Source of the DNA: Balanoglossus misakiensis
Lineage: Eukaryota; Hemichordata
Direction of reading: 5' to 3'
Assembly: GCA_040954595.2 (NCBI GenBank)
Contig: JBECUI020000025.1
Span: 124,001 to 188,000, forward strand
Length of the DNA stretch: 64,000 nucleotides
In this document: positions 35,762 to 44,437 of the stretch, piece by piece
Layout of the letters: every line of letters begins with the position of its first letter
Numbering within the stretch: position 1 is the first letter of the stretch
The notes under the pieces: generated by a model
Told to the model about the DNA's origin: nothing
Database searches by the model: none
What the model saw: only the letters and a program-made list of their open reading frames with translations
Position numbers and translations under genes: made by a program

Positions 35762-36814
35762 TTACCTCTTTTCTGCCGACATGAGCCGTGCAAGAAAACG
35801 GAGTGATGGTACATTCTCAAAAATGATCTTCAGCAATGCTGTAAGAGGAACAGCCATAAATGCACCGGCGACCCCCCATAACCAACTCCATAACAATAGG
35901 GAAAAAATAACTAATAGCGGACTAAATCCCATGTTTCTCCCTAATAAACGTGGTTCAATAATATTACCAAACACAATATGAATAAGGAGAAGAAACACAG
36001 CAACTGCAATAAGAGCTCCCATGCTTGGCAAGAACTGAATTGCAACAAAGATCAAACAAACAACTGAGACAAGAATTGAACCAATAAAGGGGACAAAATT
36101 AAATAAAAAGGTAAGCAGTGCCCATATTATTGCAAAGCGAACTTGAAACAATGAAAGCGTTATCAAGACCGCTAGCGCAGTAAAACAGCTGATAACAAAC
36201 TTCGTTGACATATAACGTCCTATCTGACGAGAAATGTGTCCTATACCAATCAAGAAGCGCATGGCCTGCTTCTTGTTCATTGATGAATGAATCTTATCGT
36301 AAAAATACTGCTCTTCGAGGAGAAGAAAAAAAAGGATAAAAAGGACTACAAGAAAACTGCTTAGAAAACTCATAAACCCGCCTGAAAAGTTTATTAATCC
36401 GTCCCTCATAGAAAGAAGAAACTCTTCATAGTTCAGAACAATAGAAAAATCCTGACCATAAAACTGAGAAATATAGCCTTGCCCACTCTTAATGAAGGAT
36501 TGCAAACGCTGTAAGAACTCCGGCAGATCAATAATAAAGGAACTAATACTTGAAAAGATAACAAATCCACCAAGGCAGCCTAAAAGAAATAAAAGCAGAA
36601 CAATGAAAAGCGCTGTAAAAAAGTTTGATAGATGTAACCGAGAAAACAAGGTTACAATAGGAAACACAATAAAAAATATAAATAACGCGATAAAAAATGG
36701 AACAAGAAATGGTTTTCCAACCACAAATACAAACCCAATTGCCACACTGGCAATAATCATTAATGAAACGGTCTGCGTCGAGCTTGGATTACGTGGGGGT
36801 ATTGGTGTGGACAT
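35762..36814 (-). CDS. AI-2E family transporter (PerM/YdiK-like permease)
   Basis: The 350-aa integral membrane protein has about eight hydrophobic segments and the family pattern: an N-terminal helix pair, a hydrophilic central region (residues ~80-140) and C-terminal helices around FNFVPFIGSILVSV and AVPLTALLKIIFE. Members export autoinducer-2-like molecules or ions; the substrate cannot be inferred. It lies between lpd and trpS with gaps of 2-3 bases, so it is co-transcribed. Confidence 0.88.
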   Translation of the reverse strand: MSTPIPPRNPSSTQTVSLMIIASVAIGFVFVVGKPFLVPFFIALFIFFIVFPIVTLFSRLHLSNFFTALFIVLLLFLLGCLGGFVIFSSISSFIIDLPEFLQRLQSFIKSGQGYISQFYGQDFSIVLNYEEFLLSMRDGLINFSGGFMSFLSSFLVVLFILFFLLLEEQYFYDKIHSSMNKKQAMRFLIGIGHISRQIGRYMSTKFVISCFTALAVLITLSLFQVRFAIIWALLTFLFNFVPFIGSILVSVVCLIFVAIQFLPSMGALIAVAVFLLLIHIVFGNIIEPRLLGRNMGFSPLLVIFSLLLWSWLWGVAGAFMAVPLTALLKIIFENVPSLRFLARLMSAEKR

Positions 36815-36816
36815 TG

Positions 36817-38199
36817 TTATATATGAATAGTCCAGCCAGCCACTCCCCGTGATGCTTCCATAAGTGCTTCGGATAGTGTCGGATGTGCGTGTATCATTGT
36901 AGCAATATCATCAGGTAAAAGTTCGGATTGCTGAGCCAGCAATAGTTCGTGAATGAGTTCTGTCGCATTATAACCAAATATATGCCCACCAAGAATCTCA
37001 TGAGTTTTCTTATCATAGAGTATTTTTACCATTCCCTCATCTGCACTTATGGCAACCGCCTTGCCAGCACCTCGATAGGGAAATGACACGACACCAGCGT
37101 CTCGTTCTCTAGCCTGTTCTTCATTTAGTCCAAATCCTGCCAACTGCGGTTCGCAATACACCACCGACGGTACAGTAGTCGGATCAACCTGCGGGATCGG
37201 GTCCTTTCCGGCAATGTATTCGGCTACAATTTCCCCCTCCTTACTCGCAACATGGGCAAGCTGTGGTGTTACGTTTACAACATCGCCAATAGCAAAAACA
37301 TGTTCGAGAGAGGTCTGATAATAGGGTCCCACACTGATGTAGCCGTCTTCGGTTGCAAGCCCAAGTTTTTCAAGATTGAGATCTTCAGTATTTGGACTTC
37401 GCCCAACCGAAACGAGCAATGCTTCTGCTTCAATAGTTTTCTGTTTGGCAGATTGTTCAACTACGAGCTGCACCCCTTTTTTAGTAACGATTCGCGACTG
37501 TGCCTTCGTTGAACACTGTATCCCCACCCCCTGCTTGATGAGCGAATTCTGCACCAAAGCGGCAAACTCACGATCCTCAGTCGGCAAGATCCTATCTAAC
37601 AACTCGATTATCTGTACTTCCACCCCAAAACTATTGAGAACATAGGCAAACTCAATACCGATAACCCCGCCGCCCATAATAATCATTGAGCGCGGCAATT
37701 TTTTCAGTGCCAGTATACCAGTTGATGACAGTATTCGTTCCTCATCAAACTCAAATCCGGGAATGGATCGTGGACGGGAACCAGTAGCAATAATAATATT
37801 CTTGGCCTTCATGGTCTTGCCTGATTTTTTTAGCTTGACTTCTTCTGCGGATACCATGCTCGCCCAGTCTTCTATATAGGTTACCTTGTTCTTTTTCAGT
37901 AGTCCGCTGACCCCAGCTGCTAACTTTTTTGCAGCCTGACGCGATATATTGTGTACATTTTCATAGGAAAATGTACTTCTATCAATACCAACACCCCAAC
38001 GTTCCGCCTCAGCTAACCTGTTGTACAGTTCCGCCTGATGAATAATTGCCTTCGACGGAATACAACCCCAGTTCAGACAAACTCCACCCGGCTTATCCGC
38101 CTCAATAATTGCAACATTCAATCCTAATTGTGCAGCTCTAATTGCACTGACATAGCCACCGGGACCGGCGCCAATAATTATTACATCATATGTATCCAT
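36817..38199 (-). CDS. lpdA: Dihydrolipoyl dehydrogenase (E3)
   Basis: E3 reoxidises the dihydrolipoyl arm of E2 with FAD and NAD+. The 460-aa protein has the FAD-binding GAGPGGYVSAIRAAQLG, redox-active disulfide GGVCLNWGCIPSK, NAD-binding GGGVIGIEFA, FAD-contacting AIGDV and the C-terminal HAHPTLSEA with the catalytic His-Glu pair. GGAG precedes the ATG. It lies 20 bases downstream of pdhC and completes the pyruvate dehydrogenase operon. Confidence 0.95.
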   Translation of the reverse strand: MDTYDVIIIGAGPGGYVSAIRAAQLGLNVAIIEADKPGGVCLNWGCIPSKAIIHQAELYNRLAEAERWGVGIDRSTFSYENVHNISRQAAKKLAAGVSGLLKKNKVTYIEDWASMVSAEEVKLKKSGKTMKAKNIIIATGSRPRSIPGFEFDEERILSSTGILALKKLPRSMIIMGGGVIGIEFAYVLNSFGVEVQIIELLDRILPTEDREFAALVQNSLIKQGVGIQCSTKAQSRIVTKKGVQLVVEQSAKQKTIEAEALLVSVGRSPNTEDLNLEKLGLATEDGYISVGPYYQTSLEHVFAIGDVVNVTPQLAHVASKEGEIVAEYIAGKDPIPQVDPTTVPSVVYCEPQLAGFGLNEEQARERDAGVVSFPYRGAGKAVAISADEGMVKILYDKKTHEILGGHIFGYNATELIHELLLAQQSELLPDDIATMIHAHPTLSEALMEASRGVAGWTIHI

Positions 38200-38218
38200 A
38201 ATCTTCTCCTACCTTTTA

Positions 38219-39430
38219 TCAAAATAAGGACCGTACCGGATATTCCATAATGCCCTTCAAATCGGCAAGGAAACGGGCTCCAGCAACACCGTCAATAACT
38301 CGATGATCACAGGACAATGACATTTGCATCCGCTGTTCAGCAGTTATACTGCCATCATCTGCAAAAATTGGAACCTTGCGGACCGCTCCCAGTGCAAGAA
38401 TGGCAGAACCCGGTGGGTTAATGATTGCCGTGAACTCATCAATTCCAAAAGAACCGAGATTAGTAATGGTAAACGTTGCATTCGTGTACTCTTCGGGACG
38501 TAGCTTGTTATCGCTTGCCTTCTGAATAAGCTCTTTCAATTCCTGATCAATCTCGGTAATGCCCTTTTCAGCACAGTTTCGTACAACCGGTGTAATAAGT
38601 CCATTCCCGCGGTCAACTGCTAGTCCGATATCTATGCTGCCAAACTGCAGAATTGCATCTTCTTCCCAAGTAGCATTAACATTCGCATGGCGACGCAAAG
38701 CCTCAGCAACAAACTTAATAAAAAAGGCGTTCATGCCAACCTTTTTCGGAACCGTTTCGTTCAGCATACGACGTGCATGAATAACAGATGCCATATCAAC
38801 TGCTAATTTAAGATAGTAATGCGGTGCAGTAAACTTCGATTCCGATAGCCGTCTGGCAATAATGGAGCGCACCTTGGTAAGAGGGATACGCGTATCTTGC
38901 AGCACCCGGGTTGTACCAACAGTGGCCCCTGATGCGAGCGCCGTCTCAACATCCCTTTTGATAATTCTCCCATTCGGACCGCTGCCTGAAAGGCTTGCTA
39001 GTTCAATCTTTCCATCTTTTGCAATACGACGGGCAAGTGGTGATGCCTTAATCTTGTCGGATTTTGTTGATGCCTGGGCAGGTGGCTGTGTAGATAGGGT
39101 TGCAGGGGGAGCAGTAGAGGGCGATGTGCTTGTGGGGGGCGAAGTAGGCGCTGTCGTTACTTTTTTAGTCAACAGACTGCTAATGTCCTCACCCTTCTTC
39201 CCAATTATGGCAATCGTCTCTCCAACAGCGGCCGCACTGCCTTCTTCAATCTGTATTTTTAGGAGAACACCAGTCTGCGTCGACTCGTATTCCATGCTAG
39301 CCTTGTCGGTTTCCACCTCACAGATAACATCACCAGAGGAAATGTTATCTCCCTCCTTCTTTAACCACTTTTGAATAAGACCCTCTTCCATTGTCGGAGA
39401 GAATGCCATCATTAATATTTTCTCTGCCAT
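38219..39430 (-). CDS. pdhC: Pyruvate dehydrogenase E2, dihydrolipoyl acetyltransferase
   Basis: The 403-aa E2 has one lipoyl domain (residues 1-80, Lys in VETDKASME), a Pro/Thr/Ser-rich linker, a peripheral subunit-binding domain (~130-170, SPLARRIAKDGKIEL) and the acyltransferase domain with catalytic DHRVIDG. It transfers acetyl groups to CoA. The start at 39430 (MAEKILM) follows a GGGGG ribosome site lying over the end of pdhB; the frame extends to 39469, but that would overlap pdhB. Confidence 0.95.
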   Translation of the reverse strand: MAEKILMMAFSPTMEEGLIQKWLKKEGDNISSGDVICEVETDKASMEYESTQTGVLLKIQIEEGSAAAVGETIAIIGKKGEDISSLLTKKVTTAPTSPPTSTSPSTAPPATLSTQPPAQASTKSDKIKASPLARRIAKDGKIELASLSGSGPNGRIIKRDVETALASGATVGTTRVLQDTRIPLTKVRSIIARRLSESKFTAPHYYLKLAVDMASVIHARRMLNETVPKKVGMNAFFIKFVAEALRRHANVNATWEEDAILQFGSIDIGLAVDRGNGLITPVVRNCAEKGITEIDQELKELIQKASDNKLRPEEYTNATFTITNLGSFGIDEFTAIINPPGSAILALGAVRKVPIFADDGSITAEQRMQMSLSCDHRVIDGVAGARFLADLKGIMEYPVRSLF

Positions 39431-39431
39431 A

Positions 39432-40412
39432 TTACCCCCTATAACAGACCTGTTTAACAGTCTGAACAATTTTTTCTACCGACGGCTGTGCTGCGAGTTC
39501 CAAAGAATGATTATAGGGCCAAGGAACATCTTCAGACGAAATAAATTCTACCTCAGCATCAAGCGTGTCAAAACAGTTTTTTGAAATGAGCCATGCAACA
39601 TGGCTACCAACACTGGCAACCGGCCATGACTCATCAACAACAAGCGCTCTATTCGTCTTGCGTACCGATTCATATATCGTTTCTTCATCTAAGGGGCGTA
39701 TCGTTCGTAGATCTACAACTTCTACCGATATGCCGTCCTTTTCTAAGATCTCTGCTGCTTCCATAACCATTTTCAGTGGTTTGCTGTAAACAACAATGGT
39801 AACATCTGAGCCGCTCCGCTTTACATCTGCCTTGCCAATAGGAATAAGATATTCCTCTTCCGGCACCTCGCCCTTCCAGGCATAGGCAAGTTCACTTTCT
39901 AAGAAAACAACCGGGTTGTTATCTCTAATTGCACTCTTCAAAAGCCCCTTGGCATCATATGCTGTTGCCGGTGCAATTACCTTCAAGCCGGGAATATGGG
40001 CATAGTAGCTTTGCAATGCTTGTGAATGCTGGGAAGAAAGGTATTCCGCAGGGCCGTTCGGTCCTCGAAAAACAATGGGACAGGTAAACTGACCCCCAGA
40101 CATGTAACGCATCTTGGCAGCATTATTTACTACCTGATCGAGGGCAAGAAGAGAAAAGTTTAGGGTCATCCATTCAATGACCGGTCGCAATCCGGCAAGT
40201 GCCGCTCCAACGCCAACGCCTGTAAATCCCAGCTCGGTTATCGGTGTATCAATAACCCTCTTCTGACCATATTTCTTTAGAAGACCACGGCTGACTTTGT
40301 ATGCACCTTCATAGTACCCTGTTTCTTCTCCCATAAGAAAAACACTCTTATCACGTGCCATTTCCTCATCAAGCGCTTGACCTAGTGCTTCACGCACAGT
40401 TATTTCAGGCAT
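39432..40412 (-). CDS. pdhB: Pyruvate dehydrogenase E1 beta subunit
   Basis: The 326-aa E1-beta begins with EITVREALGQALDEEMARD and contains FLMGEETGYYEGAYKVS, the TPITELGFTGVGVGAA phosphate region and the transketolase C-domain (VVDLRTIRPLDEETI). With PdhA it decarboxylates pyruvate. AGGAG precedes the ATG; the start overlaps pdhA by 8 bases. Confidence 0.95.
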   Translation of the reverse strand: MPEITVREALGQALDEEMARDKSVFLMGEETGYYEGAYKVSRGLLKKYGQKRVIDTPITELGFTGVGVGAALAGLRPVIEWMTLNFSLLALDQVVNNAAKMRYMSGGQFTCPIVFRGPNGPAEYLSSQHSQALQSYYAHIPGLKVIAPATAYDAKGLLKSAIRDNNPVVFLESELAYAWKGEVPEEEYLIPIGKADVKRSGSDVTIVVYSKPLKMVMEAAEILEKDGISVEVVDLRTIRPLDEETIYESVRKTNRALVVDESWPVASVGSHVAWLISKNCFDTLDAEVEFISSEDVPWPYNHSLELAAQPSVEKIVQTVKQVCYRG

Positions 40413-41403
40413 CAGTATTCTCCTCTACTAGTATATCTTCGTATAATTGTTCCAGTGTCGGTTCAGGACTGGCTTCTGCAAACTCAACTGATTTCTCGAC
40501 AATATCACGTATTTCATTATCCATAGCTTCACATTTACTCTTGGTAAGAATATTCTCCTTAATGAGATACTCCCTCAATCGATTAATGGGATCACGAACA
40601 CGGTATTCCTCGACCTCTTTCTTCTCCCTATATTTGCCCGGATCGCTCATCGAATGACCTCGATACCTATAGGTTTGTGCATGAATAATAAAGGGGGTTT
40701 GATTCTGGCGAACATGATCAACCGCTTCTTTTGTTTTTTCGTATACATCAAAGAAATTCATTCCGTCTATCACGACGCTGCGAATGCCATATACTGATGC
40801 AATTTCATCAAAAGATGAAATACCGGATATTCTTTTTATCGGCGTGCCCATTCCATACTGATTGTTCTCTACGATATATATAATCGGAAGATTCCATATC
40901 TTTGCTAGATTCAGGCTTTCATGAAAAGCCCCCTGATGGAATGCTCCGTCACCAAAGTAGCACAGACTGACTCCTTTCTCCTCATTATATGCCTGCTTAA
41001 AAGCAACCCCGGTTGCAACGGGAATCTGGGATGCAACAATGCCGTTTCCCCCGAAAAAATGTCCCTCGACATCGAACAAGTGCATTGATCCACCCTTGCC
41101 CTTTGAACATCCGCTTGCCTTGCCATATAATTCCGCCATAATCGAATTAGCTGACATACCAATAGCAAGAGCATGCCCATGATCCCGATAAGAAGTAAAG
41201 ATATAGTCTTTTTTCATATCAAGAGCTGCAATGCTTCCCACTGCGACCGCCTCTTGTCCAATATATAAATGACAAAAACCATTTATTTTCTTTATGCCGT
41301 ACATCTGTGCTGATTTTTCTTCAAAAATCCTGATTAAAAGCATGTCATAATAAGACTTCTTCAAAAACGAAGAACTGTACGACTTTTTTACCTGTTTCTT
41401 CAT
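40405..41403 (-). CDS. pdhA: Pyruvate dehydrogenase E1 alpha subunit
   Basis: The 332-aa E1-alpha carries the thiamine diphosphate motif (GDGAFHQGAFHESLNLA to NNQYGMGT), the HGHALAIG active-site region and YRGHSMSDP. A GAGG site lies 5 bases before the ATG. It is the first gene of pdhA-pdhB-pdhC-lpd. The 69-base gap to acyP shows no clear terminator, so the block may also be read through from htpG-fkbM-acyP. Confidence 0.95.
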   Translation of the reverse strand: MKKQVKKSYSSSFLKKSYYDMLLIRIFEEKSAQMYGIKKINGFCHLYIGQEAVAVGSIAALDMKKDYIFTSYRDHGHALAIGMSANSIMAELYGKASGCSKGKGGSMHLFDVEGHFFGGNGIVASQIPVATGVAFKQAYNEEKGVSLCYFGDGAFHQGAFHESLNLAKIWNLPIIYIVENNQYGMGTPIKRISGISSFDEIASVYGIRSVVIDGMNFFDVYEKTKEAVDHVRQNQTPFIIHAQTYRYRGHSMSDPGKYREKKEVEEYRVRDPINRLREYLIKENILTKSKCEAMDNEIRDIVEKSVEFAEASPEPTLEQLYEDILVEENTDA

Positions 41404-41472
41404 ACTACCTCACAATTCGCCAAGTCAACATACCTTATAGTTTGTATCTTTCTTGCTCATTATGCAAGACCC

Positions 41473-41748
41473 TTACCACTCTAAAGAAAAATCTTTGTAG
41501 GTGATACGCCCATCTTCCTCGCTAACAGCAATGTTTTCTACATGTGCTCCCATTGGCCCCTCCTTGCAGTATTCCAAAAGCTGCATAAGCGCATCTGCCT
41601 TTCCTTGTGCAATAACCCGTACTGTATTCCCCGGAAGATTACAGACTGTTCCGCCAATTCCAAGGGTACGTGCATGCTGCATAATAAAATATCGAAAACC
41701 AACTCCTTGCACCAAACCGCTGATAAGAAATTTTTTTGTTATTATCAT
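41473..41748 (-). CDS. acyP: Acylphosphatase
   Basis: The 91-aa protein hydrolyses acyl phosphates. It has the family signature SGLVQGVGFRYF (catalytic Arg) and the Asn in CNLPGNTV. The start at 41748 is chosen because AAGGA precedes it and ATGA overlaps the fkbM-type stop; the longer frame (to 41787) has no support. Confidence 0.93.
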   Translation of the reverse strand: MIITKKFLISGLVQGVGFRYFIMQHARTLGIGGTVCNLPGNTVRVIAQGKADALMQLLEYCKEGPMGAHVENIAVSEEDGRITYKDFSLEW

Positions 41749-42437
41749 ACAGTTTCCTTTTTGGGTGGCACGGCAACCAGATTCCATATCGATCGGGGGC
41801 TGATGTCCCGGTGCAAGGTCCTATCACGACTCCGATAAAGACCGTGGATACGATATCCCATCTCAATCAAGGCATCGGACAGTGCCTCGCGAGTGTAGGA
41901 AAGATTGTGAGTATTTTCATACGAGTATTCTAGCACAAGATAGGGTTTTCGCCGAACAAAAAGTTTTTTCGCCCCCTGCAGTACCATGAGCTCGGCACCT
42001 TCGACATCAATCTTAATGATATCCGGAAGGGATAATTGATACTTCGTTATAACATGGTCTAAACAGTGCAACTCTATCGGACTGCTATCCAGATACTCGA
42101 TCCCATAATGTGCACATTCATTGCTTGATCGCATACCAAGACTATCAAAACTATCATCACTGTACCGGTGTAAGACCGCCTCAGTGTTTTCTTTCCATAG
42201 TGCAAGTTGTAGGGCACGGATATTGCTGTAAGAATCAATCTTTTCATTCAGCAAGCGAAAAGAGCGCTTCTCGGGCTCAAAACTGATAATTTCTTTGCAG
42301 ATATCGGCAAGGGCACATGAAAAAAAACCTTGATGTGCCCCTATATCATAAAAAATCGGTAAGCGACGATGTTTACTCTGACAACGTTCTGCAAGAACCC
42401 GGAGCCAATGCAGTACATTAGCATGAATATCATTCAT
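41745..42437 (-). CDS. FkbM-family SAM-dependent methyltransferase
   Basis: The 230-aa protein shows the SAM-binding motif FYDIGAHQGFF, the acidic FEPEKRSF strand and the FkbM motif IKIDVEGAELMVLQGA. The family methylates hydroxyl groups on sugars or natural products; the target here is unknown. It lies 8 bases after htpG and overlaps acyP by 4 bases. Confidence 0.88.
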   Translation of the reverse strand: MNDIHANVLHWLRVLAERCQSKHRRLPIFYDIGAHQGFFSCALADICKEIISFEPEKRSFRLLNEKIDSYSNIRALQLALWKENTEAVLHRYSDDSFDSLGMRSSNECAHYGIEYLDSSPIELHCLDHVITKYQLSLPDIIKIDVEGAELMVLQGAKKLFVRRKPYLVLEYSYENTHNLSYTREALSDALIEMGYRIHGLYRSRDRTLHRDISPRSIWNLVAVPPKKETV

Positions 42438-42445
42438 GTATGAAA

Positions 42446-44320
42446 CTACTGCAAGGCCTTCTCAAGTATACGGGTAAGAGAGGTGGAAAAGGCACCAACA
42501 TCGTTGGGTTCTGCCCCCTCGTTCATAAGGGCTTGCTCATACAGCAATAACACCATATCAGGAAAGAGCGGCGTATCTATCTTCTTTGTCATATCCTGTA
42601 TAATTGAATGCGTCGCAGAGACTTCCAGTATTGGTTTTGCATCGGCAGTGCCATGTCCCATAGCTTTCATAACCTGCTGCATACGTAGGTTCGGATCGTG
42701 TTCCCCCCAAACAACACAGGCAGGAGCCTCGTGAATTCTTGATGAAAAACGTACATCCTGTACATGATCTGCAAGAATTTTTTTGAAATTATCGAGAAGA
42801 ATTTGAAACTCCTCCTCTACTTTCGGCTGCTCGTTGTCGGAACCCGAACGATTGATTGCCTTAAATTCCATGCCCTCATAGTTGCCGATACCGGGGAGTA
42901 CCATATCGTCGATCTCATCATCCATAATAAGCACTTCGATAGCATTCTCCTTGTATCCCGCAACAAGAGCAGAACTTTTTAATCGCTGTTCATTGGCTCC
43001 ACTGATATAGTGGATATGCTTCTGATCGGCTGACATACGCGATTTGTAATCGGCAAGACTGGTATAGCCCTCTACCATGCTGGATTTATAACGTACAATC
43101 TTTAGGAGCAATTCCCTGTTGGTAAAATCAGAATAGAGTCCTTCCTTTATGGTCTTGTTGTACGCTTCTATGAAGGTTGTAAACTTCTTAGTATCTTCTT
43201 GTGCTATCCGTATGAGCTCATTCAAAATTTTCTTTACAATTGCATTGCGAATATTTGCAATAATCTTGTTCTCTTGCAGCATTTCCCGACTGACGTTAAG
43301 AGGAAGATCCTCCGAATCGATAATGCCCCGCAAAAAGCGAAGATAGGAAGGCACGAGATCTCGTTTATCATCTGTAATAAAGACACGTTGTATGTAGAGT
43401 TTTATGCCCGGGGTATAATCAACATGAAAAAGATCCGGCGGTGCCTTGGCGGGAACATAGAGAAGGGATGTATATTCCAACCCACCCTCTGCTTGGGTAT
43501 GCAAATAGAACAGAGGATCATCGCTTGCAAAGGAGGTACTCTTATAAAATGTATTGTACTCTTCGGCAGTGATGTCCGATTTTGCTCGACGCCACAATGC
43601 GGTTGCCACATTAATCTGTTTGCTCTCTTTTTTCTTGATGGGAGTACTGTCGGCACTGTTCTCTTCCTTTGATTCTTCAGCCTTTTTCTCCTCCTGTTCA
43701 AAGTAATGCATATAAATAGGAAACTGTATGTGGTTGGAATACTTTTCAACAATGCTTTCAATGGACCAACGGGTCGCATAGTCCTTTCCCTCATCATTCA
43801 AAAAGAGGGTTACCGTCGTTCCTTGGCTATCACGGACGCTCTCTGAGATCTCATACGCCCCTTTGCCATCAGACGTCCATCGCCATGCCTGTTGTTCTCC
43901 CGCCTTCTTACTGACAATCTCGACCTTCTCCGAAACCATAAAGGAACTGTAAAATCCGACACCAAACTGCCCGATCTGTCCTACCCCTTTGCGTGCATCT
44001 GCATTAAGATTTTCAAGAAACTTACGTGTTCCCGACCGCGCGATGGTGCCAAGATTTTCCTGCAAGTCCTTATCATTCATGCCTATGCCCGTATCTCGGA
44101 TAACAATCATCGTTTTTTCATCAAACTCAATATCAATACGAAATTCCGTATCAATATCCTTATATTTTTTATCGCTGATGATGAGATATTTTAACTTATC
44201 AAGCGCGTCTGATGCATTGGACAGCAGTTCTCTCAAAAAAACTTCTTTGTTCGAATACAAAGAATGGACAATAATATCAAGCAGTTGTGTAACTTCTGTT
44301 TTAAATTGATGTTTTCCCAT
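42446..44320 (-). CDS. htpG: Chaperone HtpG (Hsp90)
   Basis: The 624-aa ATP-dependent chaperone has the GHKL ATPase motifs RELLSNASDALDKL, DTGIGM and GQFGVGFYSSFMV, then the middle domain (SREMLQENKII) and the C-terminal dimerisation domain. The start is placed at MGKHQFKTEV, the conserved Hsp90 beginning; the frame runs to 44383 without homology. The charged linker after the ATPase domain (EEKKAEESKEENSADS) is typical. No CIRCE element was seen upstream. Confidence 0.95.
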   Translation of the reverse strand: MGKHQFKTEVTQLLDIIVHSLYSNKEVFLRELLSNASDALDKLKYLIISDKKYKDIDTEFRIDIEFDEKTMIVIRDTGIGMNDKDLQENLGTIARSGTRKFLENLNADARKGVGQIGQFGVGFYSSFMVSEKVEIVSKKAGEQQAWRWTSDGKGAYEISESVRDSQGTTVTLFLNDEGKDYATRWSIESIVEKYSNHIQFPIYMHYFEQEEKKAEESKEENSADSTPIKKKESKQINVATALWRRAKSDITAEEYNTFYKSTSFASDDPLFYLHTQAEGGLEYTSLLYVPAKAPPDLFHVDYTPGIKLYIQRVFITDDKRDLVPSYLRFLRGIIDSEDLPLNVSREMLQENKIIANIRNAIVKKILNELIRIAQEDTKKFTTFIEAYNKTIKEGLYSDFTNRELLLKIVRYKSSMVEGYTSLADYKSRMSADQKHIHYISGANEQRLKSSALVAGYKENAIEVLIMDDEIDDMVLPGIGNYEGMEFKAINRSGSDNEQPKVEEEFQILLDNFKKILADHVQDVRFSSRIHEAPACVVWGEHDPNLRMQQVMKAMGHGTADAKPILEVSATHSIIQDMTKKIDTPLFPDMVLLLYEQALMNEGAEPNDVGAFSTSLTRILEKALQ

Positions 44321-44398
44321 ACTGATTAAGGTATCAATTTTACTTTGTTTATACAAGCATAGATATACAACCGTTGGCAGCAAAAAAGAATATTTTGC

Positions 44399-44426
44399 TT
44401 GAAAAAAACCGAAGAGATGTTATACT
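44399..44426 (+). promoter_or_regulatory. Sigma-70 promoter of the fifth GLUG lipoprotein gene
   Basis: TTGAAA (44399-44404), a 16-base spacer and TATACT (44421-44426). The expected start site is about 44433, only a few bases before the ATG at 44438, so the transcript may be nearly leaderless. Confidence 0.6.
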
Positions 44427-44437
44427 ATACCTAATGT

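Noticed and set aside
44321-44437. CIRCE or HspR operator upstream of htpG (and of hsp20)
   Set aside because: No GAGTGCTAA-type or CTTGAG-type inverted repeat was found on either strand.
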